In this document: one piece after another, positions 1 to 9,550 of the stretch | Layout of the letters: each line of letters opens with the position of its first letter | Numbering within the stretch: the first letter of the stretch is position 1 | Source of the DNA: Marinilabilia sp. | Lineage (GTDB): Bacteria > Bacteroidota > Bacteroidia > Bacteroidales > Marinilabiliaceae | Length of the DNA: 64,000 nt | Reading direction: 5' to 3' | Assembly: GCF_016278715.1 (NCBI RefSeq) | Contig: NZ_JADQBH010000049.1 | Location: forward strand, 1 to 64,000 | The notes under the pieces: model-generated | What the model was told of the DNA's origin: nothing | Database searches by the model: none | Seen by the model: only the letters and a program-made list of their open reading frames with translations | Translations under genes and position numbers: made by a program

Positions 1-2
1 TT

Positions 3-1130
3 CAAACCATATCGAGAGTAAACCGAAAGGTTGAAGGCAAGGAAAAAGGTCTGGTGGTAGATTACATCGGCATAAAAAAACAGATGAATCTGGCCCTGGC
101 ACATTACAACAAGGCCGATACCCATAACTTTGAGGATATAGAGCAATCTGTCGTAGTGGTCAAAGACCATCTGGATTTGCTGGGAAGAATTTTCCATAAG
201 TTTGACAGCACGAAATACTTTTCCGGCAGTCCCGTTGAACAACTCAATACGTTGAATATGGCAGCCGAATTTGTCCAGATGACCAATGAGTTGGAAAAAC
301 GGTTTATGTTTCTGGTGAAGCGCTTAAAAGCAGCTTATGATATTTGTTCTGCCAGCGAAAAACTGAGCCAAGTAGAGAAAGACTACGTCCATTTTTATCT
401 GGCCGTTCGCTCCATTGTTTTCAAACTTACCAAAGGAACGGCTCCTGATACGGCACAAATGAATACCAAAGTCCGTGAAATGATAAAAGATGCGCTTGCC
501 AGTGACGGGGTAGTGGAGATCTTTAAATTGAATGAAGACAAAAACGCAGAAACAGACATCTTTGACGAGGATTATCTGGCAAAAATCGAGAAAATAAAGC
601 TCCCTAATACCAAAATAAAATTACTACAGCAATTATTGGCAAAAGCGATTGGTGAGTTCAAAAAAACTAACAGAACTAAAGGGATTAAATTCTCTAAAGA
701 GATGCAAAAGCTTGTAGAAAGATACAATGAAAGAAAAGAAAGTGACGTATTCAGAAGCGAAGTTCTGGAGGATTTTACCGACGAAATAATCAATCTTTAT
801 CATGCTCTCAAAAAGGAACGAGAGTCATTTAATGATCTGGGTATTGACTTCGAAGAAAAGGCCTTCTACGATATCCTAAAAGATCTGACAGTCAAATACG
901 ATTTTGCCTATCCGGAGGAAAAACTCATTCATTTAGCTTCCGAAGTCAAAGGAGTAGTTGACGACAAAGCCAAATACACCGATTGGAGCAAAAGAGATGA
1001 CATTAAAGCAGAGCTAAAAGCCGATTTAATCATTCTTCTTGCCGAAAATGATTACCCGCCCGTTGACCGGGACGAGGTGTATAAAGAGATTTTCGAACAG
1101 GCTGAGAATTTTAAGAAGTGGCAGAAGTAA
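3..1130 (+). CDS. hsdR: Type I restriction enzyme R subunit (HsdR), C-terminal part; gene truncated by window start
   Basis: Frame is open from the window start (QTISRVNRKVEGKEKGLVVDYIGIKKQMNLALAHYNK...), the typical HsdR helicase/C-terminal junction; C-terminus rich in E/K helices. Confidence 0.85.
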   Translation, partial: QTISRVNRKVEGKEKGLVVDYIGIKKQMNLALAHYNKADTHNFEDIEQSVVVVKDHLDLLGRIFHKFDSTKYFSGSPVEQLNTLNMAAEFVQMTNELEKRFMFLVKRLKAAYDICSASEKLSQVEKDYVHFYLAVRSIVFKLTKGTAPDTAQMNTKVREMIKDALASDGVVEIFKLNEDKNAETDIFDEDYLAKIEKIKLPNTKIKLLQQLLAKAIGEFKKTNRTKGIKFSKEMQKLVERYNERKESDVFRSEVLEDFTDEIINLYHALKKERESFNDLGIDFEEKAFYDILKDLTVKYDFAYPEEKLIHLASEVKGVVDDKAKYTDWSKRDDIKAELKADLIILLAENDYPPVDRDEVYKEIFEQAENFKKWQK

Positions 1131-1175
1131 ACTTTAATTTTAAAACCTATTTCAGCGTAAGACACAAAAAAATGT

Positions 1176-2279
1176 ATGGAAACAAAAACTTTTTTAGCTA
1201 AGATTAAAAGCAAAAAAATCCTTTTTCCCGAAGTCCGGCGAAATCCATTGACCTTCTTAGGAATATCAAAGCAGCCACATTACGAAGATGTATGGTCCAA
1301 TATTTACGCATTTTTTCTTGATGTTAATGCCGAACATGGATTTAAGGATTTATTTATTTCTTCATTATTAAAAGTCATAAGAGATTCTGGAGTAATTTTT
1401 GAATTCGATAATAACTTTGAGATTGCCAGAGAATACCCGACAAAAGAAAATGGTCGTATTGATTTGGTGCTTCAATCAAGTTCTAAAGCCATAATTGTTG
1501 AGAATAAAGTATATCACTTTCTCAATAACAATTTGGAGGATTATTGGCAATCTATAGATTCACCAAACAAAGTGGGCGTTGTACTCACGTTGCACAAGCT
1601 TGCTCATGTTCCGCATGTTAATTTTATTAATATAACCCACCACCAACTGTTAGATTCAGTTATGCAGTGGCTTGGGAACTATATTGTACAGGCGTCTTCT
1701 AAATACGTTACTTTCTTAACCGATTTTTATCAAAACATTTTAAATCTCAGCAATCCCATGGACTATCAAAACATTGATTTATTCTATAATTACAACAATG
1801 AAATAAAGAAGGTAAATGAACTTTCCGAAAATGTGAAACAACATATTAAATCAGAAACAAACACAGCCGGTGAAATATTGGGCCTAAATGTTCTGGCTCC
1901 CAGGGGTAAACAAGAGAATGAATTCCGTTACTACCTTTCTCACTCTGATCATAACCTCATGTTTACAGTAATTTTCAAAGGACTCTTTTCATCTAAAAAA
2001 CAGCTAATGGTTATTGTAGAACTTCAGAATGCACTGCTAAAGAATAAGGAAATATTTGAATCGATTAAATTTTCTGAAACTGAGAATTCACTTATTAAAG
2101 ATGATTTTTATAGTAACTCGAATAACTGGGCTCATTTTGCTTTAGATACTTTTTCTCCGGCAAATGGACATGAGATTCAAAATTTAAGCGAATTTATTAG
2201 TGAAAAAATCAACAACAGCCCCCTAAAAACAATCTTTCATAAGCTCGAAGAAGCAATTTCTCAACAGATTTCAAAATGA
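1176..2279 (+). CDS. PD-(D/E)XK nuclease superfamily protein
   Basis: ORF with RIDLVLQSSSKAIIVENKVYH (D...ExK-type core), 45 bp downstream of hsdR on the same strand. Confidence 0.7.
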   Translation: METKTFLAKIKSKKILFPEVRRNPLTFLGISKQPHYEDVWSNIYAFFLDVNAEHGFKDLFISSLLKVIRDSGVIFEFDNNFEIAREYPTKENGRIDLVLQSSSKAIIVENKVYHFLNNNLEDYWQSIDSPNKVGVVLTLHKLAHVPHVNFINITHHQLLDSVMQWLGNYIVQASSKYVTFLTDFYQNILNLSNPMDYQNIDLFYNYNNEIKKVNELSENVKQHIKSETNTAGEILGLNVLAPRGKQENEFRYYLSHSDHNLMFTVIFKGLFSSKKQLMVIVELQNALLKNKEIFESIKFSETENSLIKDDFYSNSNNWAHFALDTFSPANGHEIQNLSEFISEKINNSPLKTIFHKLEEAISQQISK

Positions 2280-2766
2280 TAAAATCTAATAAGAATTACA
2301 GGTAATAAATATTCACAAAATGGATATTATTCTCAGAGTCTAATTCGTAGATTTTGAGGACAATGCTATTCAGGACAAATTCCAAAGCCTTCAAATCGCA
2401 CATAAAACACTCACTATTAGACTTAAGGCAAAGTCACTCATCATTCGAGATCCATGAACAAAGTTAGTCCTGATCCCTTAAATTCAATATTTAACCTGAT
2501 CATACGAGCTTTTAGGATATAACAATTTCGACTCTATGTGATATTCTTTCTCATATTTCATGGGATTGATGGATGAAAGATTTACCATGTCTATCCATCC
2601 TCATCAAAATCATCAGAAAATTCATGCATCAGTTTGTCATCTCCATTATAATACGCTTCCCTGGATGCTTTATCTCATCCTTGTCTATCATCCTTTTTTG
2701 GAGAATTTCCTGATTACTCACAGGCCTTATCATATTCCCCTTTTCTGTTTTCTTAATAACTCAGTG

Positions 2767-3531
2767 CTATTCAATTTCAATTGCAGCATTTCTTCGGAAA
2801 CCATGATGTTCCCCCAAATGCACATATCCCAACTGATTAGTTACCAGCTTAGTGCCATTTATTTCAGTCTCCGGCATATTCACATGGTGATGACCGTAAA
2901 TCCAATAATCTATATGATTGTCAGCAATAAAGTCATAGTGTTCGGAGACAAAAGCAGGATTAATCATTGAATTTTTGAACTGCTCCGGATTACACAACTG
3001 TGTCGGAATGTGGTGTGTGACTACAATTTTTTTGTCTGCGGTAGAGTTGCGAAATTCCCGGCTTAAGAAATCCAGGCTTTCTTCATGTAGTCTGTTAAAA
3101 TCATCACTTCTTAATTTCTTTCCCTTATGCCTTATTTTGTAAAAATCGTTGATGCCTCGCTCAATAATTAATGATTCATTAAAAGGAATGTGAGACCAGA
3201 ACGTAGTGAAGAAAAAATCTGTTCCCTCTACATTGATAACCTTATTGTTGACCAGAAAAACATTTTCCCTCAAAGATTCAAATACAGGCTTATCTAATAT
3301 CTGTACTTCCTTTCCGGTATAGAACTCATGGTTCCCCGGAATGTAATAAACAGTGTTGAAGTTGTCAGAGACATAATCAAAAAACCAGTGTTTGAAATGT
3401 TTCTTCCCCCAATAGGTGATATCTCCTGCCAGAATCAGAATATCACCAAGGGGTTTGATAGGATTTTTATGCAAAAAGAGTGCATTTTGGGCAAATTCGA
3501 GGTGTAAATCTGAGCAATATTGAATTTTCAT
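2767..3531 (-). CDS. Calcineurin-like metallophosphoesterase
   Basis: Motifs YCSDLHLEF, ILAGDI, IPGNHEFY, VVTHHIPT, YGHHHVN. Confidence 0.9.
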   Translation of the reverse strand: MKIQYCSDLHLEFAQNALFLHKNPIKPLGDILILAGDITYWGKKHFKHWFFDYVSDNFNTVYYIPGNHEFYTGKEVQILDKPVFESLRENVFLVNNKVINVEGTDFFFTTFWSHIPFNESLIIERGINDFYKIRHKGKKLRSDDFNRLHEESLDFLSREFRNSTADKKIVVTHHIPTQLCNPEQFKNSMINPAFVSEHYDFIADNHIDYWIYGHHHVNMPETEINGTKLVTNQLGYVHLGEHHGFRRNAAIEIE

Positions 3532-3572
3532 GGGAAATGGTTTGTAGGTGTAATATTCATATTATGAGAAGT

Positions 3573-5003
3573 TTACTTCCCGATACAAAAGTTCTTAAAT
3601 ATATTCCCCAGCACTTCATCGGTAGATATTTGCCCGGTGATTTCGCCAAGATAGTGGAGTACTTCACGAATATCCTGCGCAATAAAGTCGCCTGAAATGC
3701 CGGCTTCAAGTCCCTGACGGGTGCGGGTGATGCCATCGCGAGCATTTTTGAGTGCTTCGTAATGGCGGGCATTGGTTACCACCACTTCGTTGTTGTCGAT
3801 GGCGCTTAGATTTACCGTTTTTAGGAGCTGCGCAATCAAAGTATCCAGGTTGGTGTGGTGTTTGGCAGACAGGGGAACAATGGCATCGGAAGCTGTGAGT
3901 TCCCGGAAGGATTCCTCCGAAAAACGTTTCTCTGCAGTTCCGGGAGGCAAGAGATCGGTTTTGTTAATGACAACCAGAAGTTGCTGATCATCGGTTTCCA
4001 TGTGGTTCTTGACATCAGATACTGCCTGGTGGATTTTCTCATCTTCATCACGGGCATCCATCATCAGGATAACAATGGAGGCTTGTTTTATTTTGCTGTA
4101 GGTGAGGGCAATTCCCATGCTCTCTACTTTGTCGATGGTATCCCGTATTCCGGCGGTGTCAATAAACCGGAAAGTAATACCTTCTATATTCATCACATCT
4201 TCAATCACGTCGCGGGTGGTGCCGTGCACATCCGAAACGATGGCTCTCTCTTCCTGAAGCAAAGCATTGAGAAGAGTTGATTTTCCCGCGTTGGTATGTC
4301 CCACAATGGCCACCGGAATTCCATTTTTGATGGCATTGCCCAGCGAGAATGAATTAATGAGTCTGGTAAGAACCCGGTTAATTTCGTCCACCAGTTCAAT
4401 CAGCTGTTGCCGGTCGGCAAATTCTACATCCTCCTCGCTGAAATCGAGCTCCAGCTCAATAAGAGAGGTAAATTCCAGTAGTTTGGCACGGAGACTGACC
4501 AGTTCGTTGCTGAATCCGCCCTTCATCTGTTTAAGGGCAACACGGCGGGCCGATTCGCTGCGCGAAGCGATGAGGTCGGCCACCGCTTCGGCCTGACTGA
4601 GGTCCATTTTCCCGTTGAGAAAAGCACGTTGCGTAAACTCACCGGGGCGGGCCATACGTGCGCCGTTATCGGTGAGCAGGTGAAGGATTTCCTGTTGGAT
4701 AATGGGGGCCCCGTGACAGGATATCTCAACGATGTCGTCGCCGGTAAATGAGCGGGGGCCTTTAAAGATGGTCACCAGTACTTCATCAATTTCTTTTGTA
4801 TCGTTGTGGATGGTTCCATAATGAGCTGAATGGGCCGGTTGGTCGGACAGGTGTTTCTTTTTTCCTGCCGGACGAAAAATTTTTTCAACGGTTTCAAAAG
4901 CATTGGGGCCGGCGATGCGAACTACTGCAATGGCACCGCTGCCTGGAGCTGTGGATATGGCGCAAATGGTATCTTCAAGAAGCATGAATCTGTTTTTTTG
5001 CAA
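3573..5003 (-). CDS. mnmE: tRNA uridine-5-carboxymethylaminomethyl modification GTPase MnmE (TrmE)
   Basis: N-term DTICAISTAPGSGAIAVVRIAG, G-domain GHTNAGKSTLLNALL, DTAGIRDT, NKTD, C-terminal FCIGK. Confidence 0.97.
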   Translation of the reverse strand: MQKNRFMLLEDTICAISTAPGSGAIAVVRIAGPNAFETVEKIFRPAGKKKHLSDQPAHSAHYGTIHNDTKEIDEVLVTIFKGPRSFTGDDIVEISCHGAPIIQQEILHLLTDNGARMARPGEFTQRAFLNGKMDLSQAEAVADLIASRSESARRVALKQMKGGFSNELVSLRAKLLEFTSLIELELDFSEEDVEFADRQQLIELVDEINRVLTRLINSFSLGNAIKNGIPVAIVGHTNAGKSTLLNALLQEERAIVSDVHGTTRDVIEDVMNIEGITFRFIDTAGIRDTIDKVESMGIALTYSKIKQASIVILMMDARDEDEKIHQAVSDVKNHMETDDQQLLVVINKTDLLPPGTAEKRFSEESFRELTASDAIVPLSAKHHTNLDTLIAQLLKTVNLSAIDNNEVVVTNARHYEALKNARDGITRTRQGLEAGISGDFIAQDIREVLHYLGEITGQISTDEVLGNIFKNFCIGK

Positions 5004-5023
5004 ATGTAATATTTATAAATGTC

Positions 5024-5063
5024 ATGGTGGGTTTTGAGAGGCTCATATCTCAAAACCCACCAT
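5024..5063. terminator. Perfect 15-bp inverted repeat (candidate terminator or structural element)
   Basis: atggtgggttttgag / ctcaaaacccaccat separated by ~10 nt, between mnmE and the upstream minus-strand gene. Confidence 0.5.
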
Positions 5064-5285
5064 TTTAAGTAGAATCCCTTTCTCTAAAGTTAGTTGATGC
5101 TTTTGAATTGTTTAAAATAAACTTTTAGGCACAGATGCTTTTTTTCTAAAACGCAAACACTCAAAACTGCTCATTTAAAAGGCATTGCTTTTCCTCCTTG
5201 CGAGCATTACAGCTGTATTCCCCTTTTTACCACTGATTTCTGATCTTGTTTTTCGCCGGCCACCTGGTTTAACAGCAACGACCTA

Positions 5286-5386
5286 CGAGCCAAGAGCTAA
5301 CAGCTAAGAGCTAACAGCTAACAGCCAAGAGCTAACAGCCAAGAGCTAACAGCTAAGAGCTAAGAGCTAACAGCTAAGAGCTAAAA
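5286..5386. repeat. Degenerate 7-bp tandem repeat (AGCTAAC/AGCTAAG/AGCCAAG)
   Basis: About 13 consecutive heptamers read directly. Confidence 0.9.
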
Positions 5387-5389
5387 AGG

Positions 5390-6397
5390 TTATTCCAGTT
5401 CATATTCGTAAATCTCTTCCTCTTCCTGAAATCCTTCAGAAACTACAGTCATTTTAATGTTTTGACGATTAACCACCTGCGATGGGAGAAGTACGGTAGG
5501 AACCAGTTTGTAACCATTGTGAACGGTGACATTGGTGTTAAAAGGGCCTTCTTCATTAGCCATTTTCATAGCCATTTCTGCAGCAGTGTAAGCTATGGCA
5601 TCAATGGGTTTAAAAATGGTGATTGTTTGATAACCCGCCACAATATTGCGAATTGCTTCGAGATCGGCATCCTGTCCGGCCACCAGTACTTCACGTTGCA
5701 GATTATGTTCCTGAAGAGCTCTGATAGCGCCACCTGCAAGTTGGTCGTTGCCTGCAATGATGGCTTTTAGTTCAGGATCAGAGTTTTTCAGATAGTCATT
5801 AACAATAGTATAAGCCTCATCGGCATTCCAGTTTTCAACATACTGATCCAGTACAATCTCAATATCTCCTTTTTCAATCAGTGGTTGCAGAACATTCATC
5901 CAGCCCAGATGCAACAGGGCTGCATTGTTGTCCTTTTGGGGCCCGCCCAAAAGAGCATATTTTCCTACAGGAGCCACTTTGGACAGATAATCTGCCTGGA
6001 GTTCGCCGATATTAATGTTGTCGGCAGACACATAATAATCAACATCACAATCCCGGATCATCCTGTCGTAGGATATCACCGGAATATTTTTTTTATGGGC
6101 TTCCTTGACAATATCTCTTGAGGAATAGAGGTCAACGGGAATTACAACCAAAACATCTACTTTGTCGTAAATCATTTCCATGGCCTGTTCCATCTGTGTA
6201 GGTGGATTTCCTTCGGCCACGCTAACCAAGACTGTTCCCCCCAGTTCTTCTATCTTTTTTTCAAACAGGTCCTTGTCCTTTTGCCAGCGTTCAATTTCGA
6301 GAGTGTCCATTAAAAACCCGATTTTAGGTTTGTTGCCACAACTTGTCAGAAATGCAACAAGCAGCAGGGTGCTGAGTAGATAACTGAATGCCTTCAT
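5390..6397 (-). CDS. Periplasmic sugar-binding lipoprotein (XylF/RbsB-like, Peripla_BP_4)
   Basis: Lipobox LTSCG; KIGFLMDTLEIERWQKD, VISYDRMI, AGNDQLAGGAIRAL, AGQDADLEAIRNI. Confidence 0.85.
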   Translation of the reverse strand: MKAFSYLLSTLLLVAFLTSCGNKPKIGFLMDTLEIERWQKDKDLFEKKIEELGGTVLVSVAEGNPPTQMEQAMEMIYDKVDVLVVIPVDLYSSRDIVKEAHKKNIPVISYDRMIRDCDVDYYVSADNINIGELQADYLSKVAPVGKYALLGGPQKDNNAALLHLGWMNVLQPLIEKGDIEIVLDQYVENWNADEAYTIVNDYLKNSDPELKAIIAGNDQLAGGAIRALQEHNLQREVLVAGQDADLEAIRNIVAGYQTITIFKPIDAIAYTAAEMAMKMANEEGPFNTNVTVHNGYKLVPTVLLPSQVVNRQNIKMTVVSEGFQEEEEIYEYELE

Positions 6398-6612
6398 CTG
6401 GTTGAGTTTTTAAAATATCAATCTACGGTATTTCCCAGCATTATTCTGTTTGATGAGTTTCTGGACCGAAAGATTAATAATTTGGTTAACTATTTTTTGA
6501 TAATTTACGAAAATTATGAATTAACGTAAAGAGTTTTTATTCAAGAAAATTGATAATTGTCAGTTTTCCTGAATTGGCTGTATTTTCTTATATTCACAGA
6601 AAAAATAAGGTT

Positions 6613-7155
6613 ATGCAGGTCGATTTATCCAAATATGATAACAGTTGGTTCAATCCGGGGCAGGGAATAATTGTCAGGACAATCTGGCATTTTACCAATA
6701 CCATTTTTTTCACCAATGGTTTGTTTCCTTTTTCAGGTTTTAAAGTTTTTTTGTTGAAGATTTTTGGAGCACAAATAGGCAGAGGAGTGGTTGTTAAGCC
6801 CAGAGTGAATGTCAAATACCCCTGGAATTTGAGTATTGGTGAGAATACCTGGATAGGAGAGGGAGTATGGATTGATAATCTTGCTAAAGTGAGCATTGGT
6901 GCCAATTGCTGTCTCTCGCAGGGCGTTCTGTTGTTGTGTGGAAACCATAATTACCGGAGGGAGACTTTTGACCTGATGGTGGGGGAGATAATTCTTGAAG
7001 ATGGCGTGTGGATTGGTGCCAATTCCATTGTTCCGGGCAATTCTGTTTGTCAGACACATTCTGTTTTGTCACTTCAGAGTGTGGCGCCGGTGAAAATGGA
7101 ACCTTATATGATTTACAGGGGTAATCCGGCTGTGTCGGTGAAAAAGAGAGTTTAA
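6613..7155 (+). CDS. Putative colanic acid/EPS biosynthesis acetyltransferase, hexapeptide-repeat (WcaF-like)
   Basis: Likely start MQVDLSKYDNSWFNPGQG; left-handed beta-helix repeats (IGRGVVVKPRVNVKYPWNLSIGENTWIGEGVWI). Confidence 0.85.
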   Translation: MQVDLSKYDNSWFNPGQGIIVRTIWHFTNTIFFTNGLFPFSGFKVFLLKIFGAQIGRGVVVKPRVNVKYPWNLSIGENTWIGEGVWIDNLAKVSIGANCCLSQGVLLLCGNHNYRRETFDLMVGEIILEDGVWIGANSIVPGNSVCQTHSVLSLQSVAPVKMEPYMIYRGNPAVSVKKRV

Positions 7156-8765
7156 AAATAGTCGTAATAGATATTTTGCAAAGAGGTTCGGAATGCCAGA
7201 TAAAAATAGTTGCCATCAATTGTCTCCAGCTCATTAGACATTTTTCGCTTTCTGGCTCCGATTTGCAGATTCATATTATTGCGGGGATTAATCAGAAACA
7301 TCACATTCAACTCCACCTGAGTCAGATTAGATTTTAATCCTTGCCCGATGGTATGCCCGTAATCTGCCGGTCGGGTAACATTGGGATGATGGATGTTACC
7401 TCCGAAGCTAACATCATCATTGTAATCCAATCCCTTGGTGGCTAGCTGAGTCTTAAGTTCAAAATGCCAGCGACGAGCACGGTAGCGGAGAAAGGTGATG
7501 CTTTCCCGAAAATTGGCTCCCAACACGTGGGCCAGTTCCTGGTTGTAATGGCCGTAATTGGTTATGGGCATATAGTGCGAGTAGGTATAGGGCCTAACCT
7601 GGCTGTATTCTGTCTGGAAGTCAAAGTTTTTGATGCCCAGGAAGTCATATGCTTTCAATCCCAAAAGAAAACCCTGTTTGTTGGCCCACCATTTCTCGCC
7701 GGAAAAAACTTCATCGGCCTTAAATTCTCCTAAAACAAACTGGCCATAGAATGCAGCATTTCTCCAGGGAATGTATTTCAGGTTGATGCCCATCGTCATG
7801 TTGTCGGGCGACCCCAGATTGAATTCTACCGGACGATAAACAACCAGTGGCACCAGATAATTAACATCAAGACCACGATGGCCAACTGTGTCTTCTGCAG
7901 CCCAAATAACACTTTCGAAAAGACCCACACTAAAACGTTGGCCTATGTTCCAGGTGAGGTAATGAAACGCTCCGTATTTGGTTTGATATCGGGTGTCGCC
8001 AAGTGTGGGGTCGCGGTAAAAATTTTTCAATTCGCTCACCATAAACATATATTTGGCTTTCAGAAAGGTGGCAGTCATTTTCAGATAGGGGTAGCTGTAA
8101 GCAGCATCCGAAAGGAAAAGCGAGCGGTGCCCGTCTCCGATAAAATTTTTTCCGAAGCCGGCCTGAAAATTAAAATAACGCCCCGCATTGTAACTGAGGT
8201 ACCCTGTGGATTGAGCGAAGTCATGTCCGTGATCTCCAAATTCTTTGCGGCGCCCCTGACCGGGAACCACATCACGCTCCCTGGCAAAATCGTCTAGATA
8301 TCCGGGAAATGTTGCCTGATTTTCGTGCAAATCCACATAAAAGCCCACATCCGGACCCAATTGACCTTCAATCATGGCGCCACGAGTATTAACAAACCAG
8401 CTCTGACCGGTGGCATCATCCTTTCCAAATTCAAAATTGAAAAGTGGATTGATACGGATCCACACATCCTCTTCTTCCCACGACAACAGGTCATCTGAGA
8501 AAAACCGACCGAAAATATTCTGATGATGAGATGGTTTTCTAATTCCCCGTTGAATTAACGAATCCACATTGTAGTAGCGCGCCACTTCATCCAGGCGTAT
8601 CGGGCCAACGGAGCTATGCAGATTTTGCCCCTGAACATGAAGCACTCTCTCAACTGGATTGAATGCATGGTTATTCCAACTGTTGTAAACCTGTCCCCGG
8701 GTGCTGTGAACCAAAAGAATCAGGATGAAAAATGATATGTAACGTAAGGATGTTTGCAAGTTCAT
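7152..8765 (-). CDS. Outer membrane beta-barrel protein, RemB/capsule-assembly Wzi-like
   Basis: Signal peptide, alternating aromatic/beta pattern, terminal F; located in an EPS region. Confidence 0.6.
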   Translation of the reverse strand: MNLQTSLRYISFFILILLVHSTRGQVYNSWNNHAFNPVERVLHVQGQNLHSSVGPIRLDEVARYYNVDSLIQRGIRKPSHHQNIFGRFFSDDLLSWEEEDVWIRINPLFNFEFGKDDATGQSWFVNTRGAMIEGQLGPDVGFYVDLHENQATFPGYLDDFARERDVVPGQGRRKEFGDHGHDFAQSTGYLSYNAGRYFNFQAGFGKNFIGDGHRSLFLSDAAYSYPYLKMTATFLKAKYMFMVSELKNFYRDPTLGDTRYQTKYGAFHYLTWNIGQRFSVGLFESVIWAAEDTVGHRGLDVNYLVPLVVYRPVEFNLGSPDNMTMGINLKYIPWRNAAFYGQFVLGEFKADEVFSGEKWWANKQGFLLGLKAYDFLGIKNFDFQTEYSQVRPYTYSHYMPITNYGHYNQELAHVLGANFRESITFLRYRARRWHFELKTQLATKGLDYNDDVSFGGNIHHPNVTRPADYGHTIGQGLKSNLTQVELNVMFLINPRNNMNLQIGARKRKMSNELETIDGNYFYLAFRTSLQNIYYDYF

Positions 8766-8822
8766 GTACTTAGTTGATTAAACCGGTTAACCTGTTGGTT
8801 GGCTAAAACCAAACAGGAGATA

Positions 8823-9308
8823 TTATTGAATATACATGCTTTTAATCATGGATATTCCGGTTTTGGTTTTAAAATACTTCTGGCGAATGCTTTTGATGGA
8901 TGAGTCTGACATTTTTTCTTCATAAATGTTGACCAGAAAATCTGCCTCCACAATAATCTGAAAATCTGTGTCATCAATTTTTTGGTAGGAATGGTGATTA
9001 CCAATTATGTGACAGACTCTATCGATTATCTCATTATCCATTTCCAGTTCTTCAAGAAAATCTCTTGCAATGGGTGGCCCTTCCATTTCCTGGTATTTGC
9101 CGCCGGTGGATTTGTGCTTCAATTCCGCTTCTTTAACTCCAATGTCATGCAGTATTGCGGCGGTATCAACTATCAGCAACTTATTTTCAGGCAGTTTTTC
9201 CCTATGTGCAATACAGGTAGCGAATCCGTAAACTTTAAGCGCATGATTTATCCTTGAAACATCGGTTCCAAAGTAGTAAATCATCATTTCAATAACCGCC
9301 TCATTCAT
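8823..9308 (-). CDS. HD domain phosphohydrolase
   Basis: AAILHDIGVKEAE HD motif and IIGNHH. Confidence 0.8.
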   Translation of the reverse strand: MNEAVIEMMIYYFGTDVSRINHALKVYGFATCIAHREKLPENKLLIVDTAAILHDIGVKEAELKHKSTGGKYQEMEGPPIARDFLEELEMDNEIIDRVCHIIGNHHSYQKIDDTDFQIIVEADFLVNIYEEKMSDSSIKSIRQKYFKTKTGISMIKSMYIQ

Positions 9309-9550
9309 AAGGAATTATTTGTTTTTAAATTATTGGCCCTTTGCAGGAACCTACCAGTTTTGTCATATATGCATTTTTTCACAACCCCCTTCATTCTGCT
9401 AAAAACTGTAGAACGGCGTCATTGCGACGGCGAGGAACGAAGCGGGAAGCAATCTCTTTTTCTGGATTAGATTTTATCCGAACAATAATGATTTCTTATA
9501 TGCCTTCTATGGTTCAATTCATTTTTTTTGTGGTTTAAAATGTCGTTTCT

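Noticed and set aside
2560-2970. ORF 2560-2970 (+)
   Set aside because: Overlaps the well-supported metallophosphoesterase on the opposite strand and its translation has no recognisable features.
5286-5386. Possible CRISPR array
   Set aside because: Units are contiguous 7-mers without spacers; no cas genes in the window.
9400-9470. cattgcgacggcgaggaacgaagcgggaagcaatct
   Set aside because: Looks like the common short intergenic repeat (GTCATTGCGAGG...GAAGCAATC) seen in many genomes; not specific to this locus.
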